Source of the DNA: Chelonoidis abingdonii
Lineage: Eukaryota; Chordata; Testudines; Testudinidae
Length of the DNA stretch: 64,000 nucleotides
Assembly: GCF_003597395.2 (NCBI RefSeq)
Contig: NC_133772.1
Coordinates: 142,273,632 to 142,337,631 of the forward strand
Reading direction: 5' to 3'
The notes beneath the pieces were generated by a model. It had not been told where the DNA came from. It was given only the letters and a program-made list of their open reading frames with translations, and searched no databases. The translations under genes were made by a program, and so were the position numbers. Positions 46,178 through 57,760 of this stretch are shown here, piece after piece; positions within the stretch are counted from its first letter, which is position 1, and the number at the start of each line of letters is the position of its first letter.

Positions 46178-46260
46178 TAGGAAGTAGCAGCGAAAGTGAA
46201 GAAGAGATTGTTTTCCAAAGGAAAAATAAGAAAAAAGGAAATGTTTTGAAGTCTCCTGAT
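46178..46260 (+). CDS. FANCM: FANCM exon, short acidic/basic linker
   Basis: 83 nt (2 nt plus 27 codons) ending at GTGAGT. It reads GSSSESEEEIVFQRKNKKKG, then NVLKSPD. The leading 2 nt complete the codon begun by the single G of the large exon. The acceptor is a tandem CAG-TAG: using the first gives V-G-S-S, the second gives G-S-S, both in frame. The acidic SESEEE followed by a lysine run resembles a CK2-type site next to a nuclear localisation signal. Weakly conserved region, so identification rests on phase and position. Confidence 0.82.
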
Positions 46261-46358
46261 GTGAGTCATTCAAAAAAAAAAAAAGTTTCATTAAACGCCA
46301 AAGCAAAACTCCTATCTGGAATCTGTAATTACATTTTAATTTATTTCTATTTACCAAG

Positions 46359-46427
46359 GTTAAGAATAACAGTGATTTTGAATCACCAGTTCATGCTGTC
46401 AAGAAGCGTAGGCATCTACTTAACACA
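46359..46427 (+). CDS. FANCM: FANCM exon, 23-codon linker
   Basis: 69 nt, phase 0 at both ends, between TTACCAAG and GTAAGT, after a 98-nt intron, the shortest in the window. It reads VKNNSDFESPVHAVKKRRHL then LNT. The basic KKRRH could serve as a nuclear localisation element. Function of the segment is not known to me. Confidence 0.82.
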
Positions 46428-47975
46428 GTAAGTAAATGCTTGAACAAGATATAAAGAAAATGTGTAAAAAACACAGTTTCACTCGCTTATTTTAAAATGG
46501 CAAACACTTTCCCAATCACTATAGAATCTTTCCTACATAAAGAAAAAAAACTGCTTTGATGTACTATAAGGGACGCTGACTCACCAACAGAAAGCATGCA
46601 AAATACAGCAAAGTAAAGTTTACAGTGCATTTTTAAATGTTCTGAGGGACAGCATCTCTTGCAAAATGGCCTCCTTTTCGTTCTAATTCTAATCTTTAAT
46701 TTCTCAAATTTTGGCTCTTGGTCACATTTTTGGGTGCAAACTCAGTTTCTGAAATACTCCCTCCTCAGGGTGAAAGTCCAGCTTTTCTTAAGGTCTTAGA
46801 GGATATCTGAAACTTTTAGAAAAACAGCATTTGGAAAATAAAATTGGGGGAGCCAGTCTTAGGGTACGTATGGTAGATTATTTTGCAGAGTAGCTATGCT
46901 TTCCCCCTCACTCCCCTCTTCCTGCCTCCAAAGCTGTCTAGTCCAGTTGCTATTTGGATAGATCTCTTCCACATCACTCAAACCACCATTGCAAATGACA
47001 TTAACTGGCAACTTTGGCATTCCCTGCAGTGAGGCCCAGCAAGCCAGTTGCTGTCACCCCTGCCCTTCTGGAAATAACAAAGACAATACAATTCTGGGAA
47101 CTATTGAATTTCAGTTCCACGGCTCGTCTGTATGTTGTCCTTTAGTTACAAAGTAAAACTAGAATGAATTTCCAGTTTCAGGTAGGCAAATAGCAGCAGA
47201 CTCTGCAGTAGCTTGGATGATTTAAACTAAGGCTTATATACACAGTTTTTTGCACTGATTTTACAAAATTGTTGTAAAAACTAATTTAATTAAATTTCTA
47301 CGTACTCCTAGTGTGAACACACTTATATTGGTTTAAGCCAATTTATATCAGTTTAGCCATTTTAATTTAAATACCATTTATATTTAGCAGTATATTTAAA
47401 AAATACCAAATGGTTAAATAAAACTGATTTGGGGTTTTAAGACTTTGTTTAAAAAGTTAATTGGACAATGAATTAATAGATCTTTTGGCTTGCCTTTTGC
47501 AAAACCTAATCAAACGGAATAGTATTCAGAACTGGAAACAAAGATGCACTTGTTTAAGTTGTTTATAAAGCTACATCATTTATGTTGGACTTCAAGAACT
47601 AGCTCATCAGGGGCCTGCTCCAGGACCAAAAACATCTGACCCAAACTCACTAGAATGTTTTTCTTGTCTCCCTTTGTCCCCTGAATATCTTATTTAAGAT
47701 GCATATGGAGGTGTATGTGGCAATGAAATATACATTCACAGTTTTAAGAACAGAGCCTCTCTCCTTATAATGATTAGTAAAATAAGCGTCGTGCTACCAG
47801 TAAGCCCACAAAGCTTTCATATCATATTTGACTTGATCTCTTTTCCAAATGACATACGCTTTCGTCTCCCTTCCTCAAAAATAGATGGCTTCCTTATTTC
47901 ATTGAAAGATTACTATTAATGTTCTTTATGTGGGAGTATAATAATCAACATATCAGACTCACAGATTACTTAGGT
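46428..47975. other. Intron sequence, decayed MITE possible
   Basis: 47232-47350 ('ggcttatatacacagttttt' ... 'ctagtgtgaacacacttat') reads like a decayed Harbinger-type MITE. Nothing else supported. Confidence 0.35.
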
Positions 47976-48287
47976 CAGAGATTCTCAAACTAGGGTCATG
48001 CCTCCCTTGGGGGTCGTGGAATATATTTTGGAGGGGGGAGGGGGGGACATATGCCTGAGAAACCAGAGAGCAGTGGGTGCTGGCCAGGTACCCAGGTCTG
48101 AGGGCAGCACCGCCGCCAGCAGCAGAGAAATAAGAGTGGCAATGCCATACTATGCCACCCTTACTTCTCCACTGCCGCTTATGGCAGCACTGCCTTCAGA
48201 GCTGGGCAGCCGTATATGTACTTGTGTGGCAGGAATGACTACAGACACAAGGGGGATGGCACGATCAAATAAGTTTGAGGACCACTT
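47976..48287. mobile_element. hAT-type MITE, about 312 bp
   Basis: Ends CAGAGATTCTCAAACTAGG and AAGTTTGAGGACCACT. The flanking 8-mers ACTTAGGT (47968-47975) and TCTTAGAT (48288-48295) match at six of eight. The interior includes a GC-rich block with 'gggggtcgtggaatatattt'. No gene. It sits about 100 bp upstream of the next FANCM exon. Confidence 0.55.
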
Positions 48288-48389
48288 TCTTAGATAATAG
48301 TTAATATTGAAGAATAGCAACTTAGTAATTATGGATGGTTACATGACAGGCTTTTTCCTATTCACTGAAGTGTTTGTAACATACTCTAG

Positions 48390-48524
48390 TCAGACTTATC
48401 TAGTGATGAGGGCATGGATTTTCACAAGAAATCAAACAGGACTGTGGATTGCGACATGAGCCGTGGCAGGAAACAACTAAAAGGTGTCAAAAGGCAAAAG
48501 AGCGATGACAACTTTATATTCAAG
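48390..48524 (+). CDS. FANCM: FANCM exon, Ser/Asp and Lys/Arg-rich linker
   Basis: 135 nt, 45 codons, phase 0, after ATACTCTAG and before GTAAGA. It reads SDLSSDEGMDFHKKSNRTVD, then SRGRKQLKGVKRQKSDDNFI. The start at 48390 was chosen over a CAG at 48391-48393 because only TCAGAC keeps the frame with the exon before. Another Ser-Asp-Glu patch beside a basic cluster. Confidence 0.86.
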
Positions 48525-48644
48525 GTAAGAGCTTTACATGTTGCTGTTGATATGCTTTTTGTATGGATCTTAAAGGCTTGGAATAGTTTGCATTTAAATT
48601 ATAATATAGTTTACTATTAGGTTTTGCAATATTATATACACACA

Positions 48645-49510
48645 TGTCAAGTCTGATTTCCCCACTCTGGCACTTTGCGTGCAGAAGGTGAGGGCCTGCA
48701 AGGATTTTAAAAATTTAATACTGGCCACTCCAGGCTTGTATTAAACTCCCAAGGTTACAGCTTCTCTCTGACCTTGGATGGGTAGATGCTGCCACCACCC
48801 AAGTGCAAAAAATCCCTGTGAAACCAGAAAGGTGCAGTTGGGAATTCCTTCCTGTGGGGTACCCTCAAGCCATTTCACCCTCCAGGGAAGAACTGAGAGA
48901 GAAAAATAAAGGAAATCATCTGTTGCCACCAGCTAATTAAACAACATATGCACAAACCTCTTAGACACAAAAATCCAATCCTGTTCTTAAAAAAGGGTAA
49001 ATTTTATTAAAAACAAAAAGAGAGAAAATATATCTGGATCTTAGGCTTTTACTAGATTTAAAAATTCCACTTACAAAAATTAAAAGTTACAAGCAAAACA
49101 AGAAGCACAGAAGAGTCCACAAGCCAATAAGAAATAACCCTAATCGTGTGTTCCTAGACATTCCCTAATTTACTTACATATCTGGCGTTTCAGATAAGCA
49201 ATCTCTAGGTATGATCTGATGGTTTTTCATACCTGGCTTAGAACTTCTCATAGCTTAACTGCTGCCCTGTTCCCCTGTTTCCTGGAGAACCACAACAGAG
49301 GGACAAAGGGAAGATTTTTCCCAATTTTAAAAAGTTCTAGCCCTCCCATTGGCTCTTTTGGTCAGGTGCCCACTCCTTTCCTTTTACCTGTGGGATTGTT
49401 AACCCTTTATAAGTAAAGCAAGTAGACAACCACCACCAAGACGGATTCCATAGCCAACTGGCTGGCTGGGTGCCCACAAAAGGCAGCTACCCCCGCTCTC
49501 ATTTATCACA
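48645..49510 (-). mobile_element. Solo LTR, 866 bp, perfect 5-bp duplication
   Basis: Bounded by TGTCAAGTCTG and TTATCACA and flanked by ACACA on both sides (48640-48644 and 49511-49515). Read on the complement it begins TGTGATAAATGAGAGCGGGG and has 'tacttataaagggttaac', so the retroviral sense is -. No internal region. It lies 120 bp downstream of a FANCM exon. Confidence 0.75.
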
Positions 49511-49836
49511 ACACAACTACATGTGTGTGTAATACTGGAAAACCTAATAAACAGAAATGCTTTTGTGACTTTTCTTAAGCAACTCAGTATATTTTTTTCT
49601 TGTTTAGATTTATATATTCCCCTCTGTTATTCTGAACATAAATAACCAAATTGTGTTAATATATGAGAAACCAGGCAGTGTGCTCAAGCTGAAGGAAGTA
49701 AACCAACAGCTTAAATGGTGAATGTTAATGTCCATATTTTCTACCTTGTCAGTTTTAATAGTCCAACTTGGGAAATTTATTTAAAAATAAAAATGACATT
49801 AAGGATAGTTCTCAAGGCCAGAAGACATGTGACTTA

Positions 49837-50846
49837 GGACATGTCTACACTTGCCATTTAAAGTGGAGAAAGTCCCATTTTTGCACAATGACTCTTTCCA
49901 AGAAAACCACCTTGACAAGAGGCATATAGCTCTTACTGGTGATGCTTTTGCGGTGATGTGCAAGTGAAGACATGTTCTTCCTGTTTACAGAGCTTTTAGT
50001 CTTTGCAGGATATCCCACAGTGCCTAGGTGACCACTCTGGTCAGCAGCTCTGCTGCTCTGATGCCAGGTAAACAGACATACTCCCCTCTCCCTGTAAAGC
50101 CCTGGGAACTTTGAAACTCCCCTTCCTGTTTTCTTGGCAAGTGCTCACTTATCATCTGGCCAGGTGACAATGCCTGCTCCATGGAGCAAACGATCCCCTG
50201 CTTGGAGCAATGCTGAGCTACTGGACCTGATCAGTGTTTGGGAAGAGGAGGTTGTGCGGGGACTCAGGATGCCCTGCGATCACCCCCCTCCCTGCCCACA
50301 AGACCTGTCATCAAAATGGAGAGAGCTGCACTGTGGAATAGCTGCCCTCAGTGCGCTGAAGTGCTGCAAATGTAAACACTCTCTGACACCTGTGGAAGTG
50401 AGTGAGGCCACAAATCAGCGTGTTTCTCTCACCAGTTCACTATCACCATTGAAACTGACAGTGCAAAAACTCCAGTGTAGCCATCGCCTTAGAACTGAGC
50501 GCCACAGAATCTTTAACTCTGCCCTGTATGCATATGTGATATGTTATGGCCTTGGGGTACCACTGTATGCCTGTGGTGTCTACACTACAGCTTATGTCTG
50601 CATAATTTATGTCATTCAGAGGTGTGAATAAACTAGCCCCCGTGAGCGACATAAGTTACACCAACTTAAGTGCTAGTGTGGACAGCGCTATATTGACGGG
50701 AGAGCTTCTTCTGCCGACAGCTATCACCGCTCATGTAGGTGGTTTTATTATGTTAACGGGAGAGCTCTCCCACCCATCAGTATAGAGCATCTTCTCCAGA
50801 CACGCTGCGTCGGTGCAGCTGCAGCACTGTGCATGTATACATGTCC
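49837..50846 (+). mobile_element. Harbinger-like element, about 1.0 kb
   Basis: Ends GGACATGTCTACAC and GTATACATGTCC, preceded by TTA. It encodes a Myb/SANT-like domain protein (50134-50631) but no transposase that I can recognise. The 3' third (50570-50840) contains 'gacataagttacaccaact' and 'gacgggagagctctcccacc', characteristic of turtle MITEs of this family. Confidence 0.6.
50134..50631 (+). CDS. Myb/SANT-like protein of Harbinger-like element
   Basis: A 165-codon open frame: MASAHLSSGQVTMPAPWSKR, SPAWSNAELLDLISVWEEEV, then KWRELHCGIAALSALKCCKC. Residues 20-50 carry the start of the Myb/SANT-like trihelix (SPAW...ELLDLI.VW). The second and third helices are not recognisable, and the last third reads into non-coding end sequence (INFSAL...). 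Either the frame is fortuitously open after the first helix or the protein is truncated. In Harbinger elements this protein helps the transposase enter the nucleus and bind its ends. No independent sign of expression. Confidence 0.4.
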   Translation: MASAHLSSGQVTMPAPWSKRSPAWSNAELLDLISVWEEEVVRGLRMPCDHPPPCPQDLSSKWRELHCGIAALSALKCCKCKHSLTPVEVSEATNQRVSLTSSLSPLKLTVQKLQCSHRLRTERHRIFNSALYAYVICYGLGVPLYACGVYTTAYVCIIYVIQRCE

Positions 50847-50849
50847 TGT

Positions 50850-53797
50850 ATCTCACTAGGCAACATGTAAAAGTTGGACAAATGCTCATTTTTCAGTGAT
50901 GGGATAATGATGCTGAGTTTGATGCATATTCCTTGCACATTTTTAGTAAATTATACAATAAGCTCGGTGCTCAGAACACTGGACCATAATTTTGTTTGTT
51001 AAGCTCTCACTGTTTCCATCCCCCATCCTCAGTGGAGGGCCTCCGTGCATTAACAACGCATTCACATTCTGAAACACATTAAAAATGTAAATTGCAAATC
51101 ATGAGATGCCAGAAAGTTATGTTGTCTCCTCAGGGTGAGACTCAGGGAGGTCTTGTGCATAAACAGGGCCTATGCCATTAAACGGTTTAAAAACAGTGAC
51201 AGTTTAAAGTTAATCCACTACTACCTAGGCATCCAATGTAAAGGAACCTGGGTAGGTTTAGCATAACCACAATAAGCCACGGAGGAACATTGCTTATTGC
51301 ATTCTGAACAATCTGCAAATGAAGGAGATGCATTGATATGAATCCTGCTAGGAGGGATTAATCGAGCTTCCTGATCACAAGGGCATGTTTTGCTGTGTCT
51401 GGGTTGTTCCAGGATAAATATTGGCGCCCAGTCTGCACAGATTGTTAAAATTTAATGCTAGGTCCAACACATGGAAAGGGCATGATTGAAAGTGATATTG
51501 AGGTTCTTAACTCCATTGGCTACGTTGAATGAGTCTCCTTGGTAAGTGGTACTCAAAGGAAGCAACATCATCCTTGTAATGGGGATCTCTATCAGCCACC
51601 AACATATTGTTTTCCTGGGAGGAGGGTTTTGGAGAGGGAAGAGCAGAAATAAGGCGGCTGATTCATCCAGCTGGCACCATCATCTAAGCATTTCTGCAGG
51701 TCTGAGACTGAAAGTGCAGTGTCCCTGAAGCAAAAGAGGTACAACTCTTTATAACTGTATATTCTGTGTACTGATGAAATTCCAGCCCATGTGTCATGAC
51801 CAGGGCTTGAGTGGTGAGGCCTAATGGTCGCAGTCAGAGGCTAGGAAAAGCATTGAAAGTCAGAGCCAGGCCAGGAGTCAGAGACAAGGGTCAAAGCCAG
51901 GAGCTGAGAGGCAGGTCCATTGCTACAGCTGGCAGGGGAGTCCGCCCTATTGCACGGACACTTCCTGTGACGACTCCTGGGCTTAAATAGGGGGTTTGGA
52001 TCAGTCAGAGGGCACTAGGGAAGCTGTCAGTCCAGCCATTCAAGGTGGTACTTCCTGTGGTCTTTATCATCACAGGGTCTATGTGACAATGCAAAGGCCC
52101 TATCCCAGCTGGTGGGTAGGGGCGTGGAGATGTCAGACATCCTGCATCTGACAGACTGGGTTCTAGTCCTTGCAGATCCTCCCACAATGGTGAGAAGAAG
52201 TGGAGAGGATCTCCAAAAGATTCATCATGTCAAGATCACTCTGACGCTCAATTTGCATTGGTTATGGGGGCCTACCTTCTATGTCTGATTAGAACACAGA
52301 CTTGAAGGTCCAGGCATGTCAATAGTACTCTTAAGTATTGAAGCAATAAATCATGATCAGTTGTATGAAAAGTATGCTGAGGGCCAGTGTGATGAGGATA
52401 TAAGGGTAACTAGCTGGTACCAAATTAAAACCAGTAGAGATGATTCAAGGACCTTGATAATGTCTTATACTCAAATGAAGACCAGACCCTAGATTGATAG
52501 TGCCTGGAGTCCAAATGCATGTAGACCTGCAAAGCTTATGTCAGCTCAGTCATCTTTCCCTAATGAGAAGAATTAAGACTAGCCAGCAATTGTAAGTGGC
52601 ATTAAGTGCTGTTCTTTGAAGTGAGTGGACCTCCATGTATTTGAGAACTATCAGAAGCCTCTGGCAAAGAAGTGTGAATAATGCCCGTCAGCAAAGTCCT
52701 CCCCACTGTTTGATTTAAGCAGCTAAGATAGACAAGGATTTGTGCTAAAAGAAATGGGTCTTGGGAGACTCAGAAAAGCAGATTTTATTTGAAGTACACA
52801 TGATGCCATCCACAGAGAAAGGTATTCAAGCACTTGGAACCAGTTCTAAACTATATATCTCATTTGTGTGCAGTAAAGTTTACAGTTCAGTATTTTTATA
52901 TTAAAAAAAAGAATAGATTTGGAAAACAAATCACCCTTTGGGAATAAATACGAGATAAATAGTAAACACTGGCTTTTCCCATTTATATTGCTACAGTTTT
53001 TACAGCAATATGTTAGTTATGATGAGCAAAAATTAGTTTTGACTGGAGTGCATTATGCTAAATGTCTGTGATTTCTCCTTGTCCTCATCTGTATAGTCTG
53101 TAGTCCAGTGTTGTGGGAACCTTATTTCATTTTACAGCACATTCCTCCTTTACTGCAATTGGTGTGTGACATATTTACCCTTCCATGCAACAAATCTGCA
53201 TTTGTAAATATTTGCAGAATAGTAGGTCATATTGCCGAGTGCTGAAATGATTAAATGAATAATTTGGCCATAACTAAGGCAAGCATGGAAGAGGGCAAAA
53301 TAAAAGGTGCTGTAGAGTTCATATCTAAAATTTCTGGTGCTAATGAGTTTGATGCAGACTAATAGTATTATTAAAATATAACTTTTTTGTGAGTAAATTC
53401 AATAGTAAAATGCAAAAGTAAAATACTGAAAATGCAGTTTCACGCTTTAAAATATCCCAGTGTCACAGGTAACCTACATGTGATGTTTTGCAGAACTTTG
53501 CCTATCACCTCCTGGTTATTCTAACAACTCAGCATGGGATTATACACTCTGTGCTTTCAGCTTTTGAGTCAGCCACCATTTTGTCTTTGGCTACTCCTTT
53601 CTAACCTCAGTTGCAGCACTTTGATTATACTCTGTCATGGCTTTCTCTTCTTTTAATTTCAAAGTCTGACATATAAAATCTGTTGTCATCGGAGAGCCCT
53701 GTGTCTCCTGAATTTATTAATTGATTTTACTTAGCTACGGTATGAGTTCTTCTGAAATATGCTACTGTAAATTACTCGCTTGTTTGCATTTTTGTAG
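50850..53797. other. Intron sequence, possible LTR remnant
   Basis: Mostly featureless. 51785-52080 (TGTCATGACCAGGGCTTGAG ... 'gggcttaaatagggggtttg') resembles the CAG/AGTCAGAG-rich U3 and TATA region of turtle LTRs, but I could not define ends or duplications. 52530-52640 and the rest: nothing. Confidence 0.35.
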
Positions 53798-53951
53798 AGT
53801 GCAGCCAGACAATTTTTAGATGAAGAAGCTGAGCTTTCCCTACAAGAGGCGGAGGATATTTCGTCTGATGAGAGTGATTCAGAGAACGAACTAAACTCTT
53901 CACTCAATCAGTTCCTTAACGACGAGACACAGTTCACAGAGGTTTTAAATG
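53798..53951 (+). CDS. FANCM: FANCM exon, conserved acidic segment
   Basis: 154 nt (51 codons plus 1 nt) between TTTGTAG and GTAAAT. It reads ARQFLDEEAELSLQEAEDIS, then SSDESDSENELNSSLNQFLN and DETQFTEVLN. Vertebrate FANCM has the same run (ARQFLDDEAELS...FLNDET), so this is a well-conserved anchor. It is strongly acidic. The final G joins AT of the next exon to make Asp. Confidence 0.95.
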
Positions 53952-55537
53952 GTAAATGAAGAAAATCAATTTCCTTTCTATTAAAACAGTGTTTGAGATT
54001 ATTTGGTTTTTCTCTTGAAGATCTGATCTCACAGGTAACCATTAGACACATTTTATCGAGGAACATATTGCATAAAAGGCCAAATATTTCCATGCAGTGA
54101 AAGCAACATGTGTAAACAGAGAGAGATAGACAATATCCAAATGTTGTATGTGAGATCTGAGAAAGAAAGGGGAAGGATAGACAGCAGGGTGTGTTGGAGA
54201 GGAAAAGGGGAAGATTTTCTAGTGCAAGTGAGAGGTGTGTGTGGACAAGGAATTTTAGCTGAGGCAATACACTATGTGCCTCCTCTTCATTCCTTTCTCT
54301 CTCCCCCATTTGCTTTCATCATGTGGGGGCAGCTGCTTCTCTTCTCTCCCCTACCCCTCCACCTTCCTTTCTTACGCTGCAGGGCATGTGGGTTCTGGAA
54401 GGTTTGGAATCACATACTGCATCTGACCCCAGGCACTGGGACCTGTCCTGCTGCTGGAGCTGGGTGATTGGCTCCTGTTCGTGGTGGAGTGTGGAGGATT
54501 GATACAGTTTTCTGCTTAGGTGGGGGGAGCCCTTGTGGGCTCCTTGTTTCAGCCTCACCTTTAATCTAGTTGCTGGATCTCTTGTGATTCTAGGAGGTAG
54601 GCAGATCACCAGCTTTGGGGTCTAGAAGGGCTTTTTCCCATATGGCAAAACTGACCAACTACTATGTGGGTTTTCATCTTCTCTCCTATATCCTGGAGGT
54701 CTGGTTTTGAGGGGTTCAACTGACAGTTGTCACAGCTTGGGCAGGTTCTAGTGCAGGTGAAGGGGTAGAAACAGTCGATGTGAGGTCCCTGTAACCCATG
54801 CAGCTGCTGGACATTGGTCCTGGGCACAGCCCTGCATGGAGAGAGGGTGCACCTTTTTGTGACATGGTGTATGGGTCCCTTCCTCTCATCTCTCCTACCT
54901 ATGACATGAAGGAAGGGAGCAAGTTGGCACTTTGCCTTCCAGTCTGGGTAGGTTTGAGGCTGCAGAAAGGGACACAGCTTTCAAACTCACCCTCAAGTTT
55001 TATAATCCAGCAGGGCTCTGTGCCAGGTGAGGTACATTGGGACAACCCTGCAGGGTAGTTTGGAGTGGTCACTCCAGTTGGATAATAGTTTTAAATAAAG
55101 CAATAGCCGCTGCATTAACCCTGCTATAGTGTCTGTGTGTCATTGTGTTCACGTCCACACTGATTTACAATGCAGTTTATTCCTCACTGGGGGCTTCTGA
55201 GGTGTGACAATGTCGTGCAACATTGAAGAAGCTCTTCAAGGTTTGACTGATTATAACCAGCTGTCTTTCCTTACATGATTTTTTTCCCCCCATTATGAAT
55301 GTAGAGAGCCCTCAGTTTTCCATTCTAGTTTGAGGCTGTCTGGATCTTTCAGGTCTCCTAGGACAATGCTTTTTATATAAAGTGAGGATTATGGCCAAGT
55401 GCTTTTTTAAGATAAAATGGTGTGAACGTACTGATAAAGTTGAGACAGCAAGGTTTTTCTGCTGGGAGGATTCATTGTTTAGTACTTCTGTGCAAATGGT
55501 TGGCTGTGTGGGGGATGAGGCAGGACCAAGGAATTAG
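53952..55537. other. Intron sequence, possible LTR-like tract
   Basis: About 54360-55140 has GGTG/CTGG-rich wording and ends with AATAAAGCAATAGCCGCTGC then 'tatagtgtctgtgtgtcatt', a typical polyadenylation region of a turtle Gypsy-type LTR. No clean ends. No gene. Confidence 0.3.
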
Positions 55538-57760
55538 TAATCATAGAATCATAGAATATCCGGGTTGGAAGGGATCTCAGGAGGTATCTAGTCCAACCCC
55601 CTGCTCAAAGCAGGACCAATCCCCAACTAAATCATCCCAGCCAGGGCTTTGTCAAACCTGACCTTAAAAATCTTAAGAAGGAGATTCACACACTCCTAGG
55701 TAACCCATTTCAGTGCTTCACCACCCTCTAGTGAAAAAGTTTTTCCTAATATCCAATCTAAACCTCCCCCACTACACTTGAGACCATTACTCCTTGATCT
55801 GTCATCTGCACACTGAGAACAGTCTAGATCCATCCTCTTTGGAACCTCCTTTCAGGTGGTTGAAAGCAGCTATCAATCCCCCTCATTCTTCTCTTCTGCA
55901 GACTAATATACCAGTTCCCTCAGCCTCTCCTTATAAGTCATGTGCTCCAGCCCCTCATTATTTTTGTTGCCCTCCGCTGGACTCTTTCCAATTTTCCAAT
56001 CTTCTTGTACACAGTCTCAGATATGGCCTTACCAATGCCGAATACAGGGATGATCACATCCTTCGATCTGCTGGCAATGCTCCTACTTACACAGCTCAAA
56101 ATGCCATTAGCCATCTTGGCAACAAGGCACACTGTTGACTCATATCCAGTGTCTCATCCACCATACTCTAGTCCTTTCTGCAGAACTGCTCCTAGCTGCT
56201 CGGTCCCTAGTCTGTAGCAGTACATGGATTTTTCTGTCCTAAGTGCAGGACTCTGCAATTGTCCTTGTTGAACCTCATCAGATTTCTTTTGACCCAGTCC
56301 TCTAATTTGTCTAGGTCCTCTGTACTATCCTACCTCCAGCGTATCTACCACTCCCAGTTTAATGTTGTCTGCAACTTGCTGAGGGTGCAGTCCACACTCT
56401 CTCCAGATCATTATGAAGGTATTGAACAAAACCGCCCAGACCGATCGTTGGGCACTCTGCTTGATACGGCTGCAACTAGGCGTGAAGCCTTGATCACTAC
56501 CCATTGAGCCTGATAATCTAACCAGCTTTCTATCTACCTTATAGTCCATTCATCCAGGCCTGTTTCTTTAACTGCTGGCAAGAATACTGTGGGAAACCGT
56601 ATAAAAGCTTTGCTAAAGTCAAAGAATAACAATCCACTGCTTTCCTCTCATCACAGAGCCAGTTATCTTGTCATAGAAGGCAATTACATTAGTAGCATTA
56701 CTTGCTTTGGTAAATGCTGACTGTTCCTGATCACTTTTCCTCTCCTCAAAGTGCTTCAGAATTGATTCTTGAGGACCGCTCCATGATTTTCCAGAGACTG
56801 AGTGAGGCTGACCTGTATTCCGTGGATCTCTTCCCTTTTTTAAAGATGGTGTGATGGGCAAGGCCAGATGGCTACAGTAAAGTACTGAGAAAACAGTATG
56901 TTAGCCCCAGGCTAAAACAAATCCCTAGGAAGGGTAACCAAATGGCAGTTGCTCCAGATTAATCAAGGCACCTGGAGCCAATTAAGACCTTTCTAGAAGG
57001 CAGTGGAGATAGCTACTTTAATTAGAACACTGCACCAATCAGGGCAGGCTAATCAGGGCACCTGGGTTTAAAAAGGAGCTCATCCAGTCAGGGCAGGAGG
57101 GAGCCAGAGAGAGAAGGAGCGCGTGTGAGGAAGCTGGAGCAAGAAGGCAAGGGTGAGAGTGAGAGAGTGTACTGCTGTGAGGATTGAGGAGGACAAGCAT
57201 TGTCAGACACCAGAGGAGGTCCTGTGGTGAGGATAAAGAAGGTGTTTGGAGGAGGCCATGGGGAAGTAGCCCAGGAGTTGTAGCTGTCCTGCAACTGTTA
57301 CAGAGGCACTATAGACAGCTGCGATCCACAGGCCTGGGCTGGAACCCGGAGTAGAGGGTGGGCCCGGGTTTCCCCAAACCTCCCACTTCCTGATCAGACC
57401 AGGAGAGGACTGACTCAGAACTGTGGGTCACACAAGAAGGGAAGATCATGAGGTGAACAATCCGCCAATAAGCGCAGGACCCACCAGTGGAGGAGGAACT
57501 TTTGTCACAATGAGGGCACTACATTAGCCTTTTGTCAATCATCTGGAACTCCCCCGATTGCCATGAGTTTTCAAGATAATGGCAATGGCTCTGCAATACA
57601 ATCCACCAATCCTTTAGCACCTGGATGCAGCGCATCTCGGCCCCTTGCTTGTGCTCGTCCAGCTTTTCTAAATAGTCCTGAACCACTTCTTTCTCCACAG
57701 AGAGCTGATCTCCTCCTCCCCATGCAGTGCTGCCCAGTGCAGTAGTCTGGAAGCTGACCT
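55538..57760 (-). mobile_element. CR1 LINE, antisense, split by a solo LTR
   Basis: From the terminal TCATAGAATCATAGAATATC at the left to RT upstream sequence at the right ('gattgccatgagttttcaag'). On the - strand the frames give SIASRSKDVIIPVFGIGKAI and GILSCVSR, parts of the CR1 C-terminal domain. It has many one-base losses compared with the copies at 15177 and 44950. Interrupted at 56850-57509; 56841-56849 TAAAGATGG and 57511 onwards 'tgagggcactacattagcc' are the two sides of the original sequence. Confidence 0.82.
56850..57509 (+). mobile_element. Solo LTR inside the CR1, 660 bp
   Basis: Starts TGTGATGGGC and ends TTTTGTCACA. It contains 'tcagggcacctgggtttaaa' followed by AAAGGAGCTC, a TATA-like promoter core, and a GGAG-rich 3' half. 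The flanks GATGG and ATGAG share only ATG, so the duplication is imperfect or 4 bp. The CR1 sequence resumes after it, which defines the ends to within a few bases. Confidence 0.7.

Noticed and set aside
48391..48393. CAG acceptor for the FANCM exon at 48390
   Set aside because: Using this CAG would shift the frame against the preceding phase-0 exon and meet a stop; the TAG at 48387-48389 keeps it open.
50134..50631. Novel host transcription factor
   Set aside because: The Myb/SANT-like frame lies between inverted ends of a Harbinger-like element and is better explained as its accessory protein.
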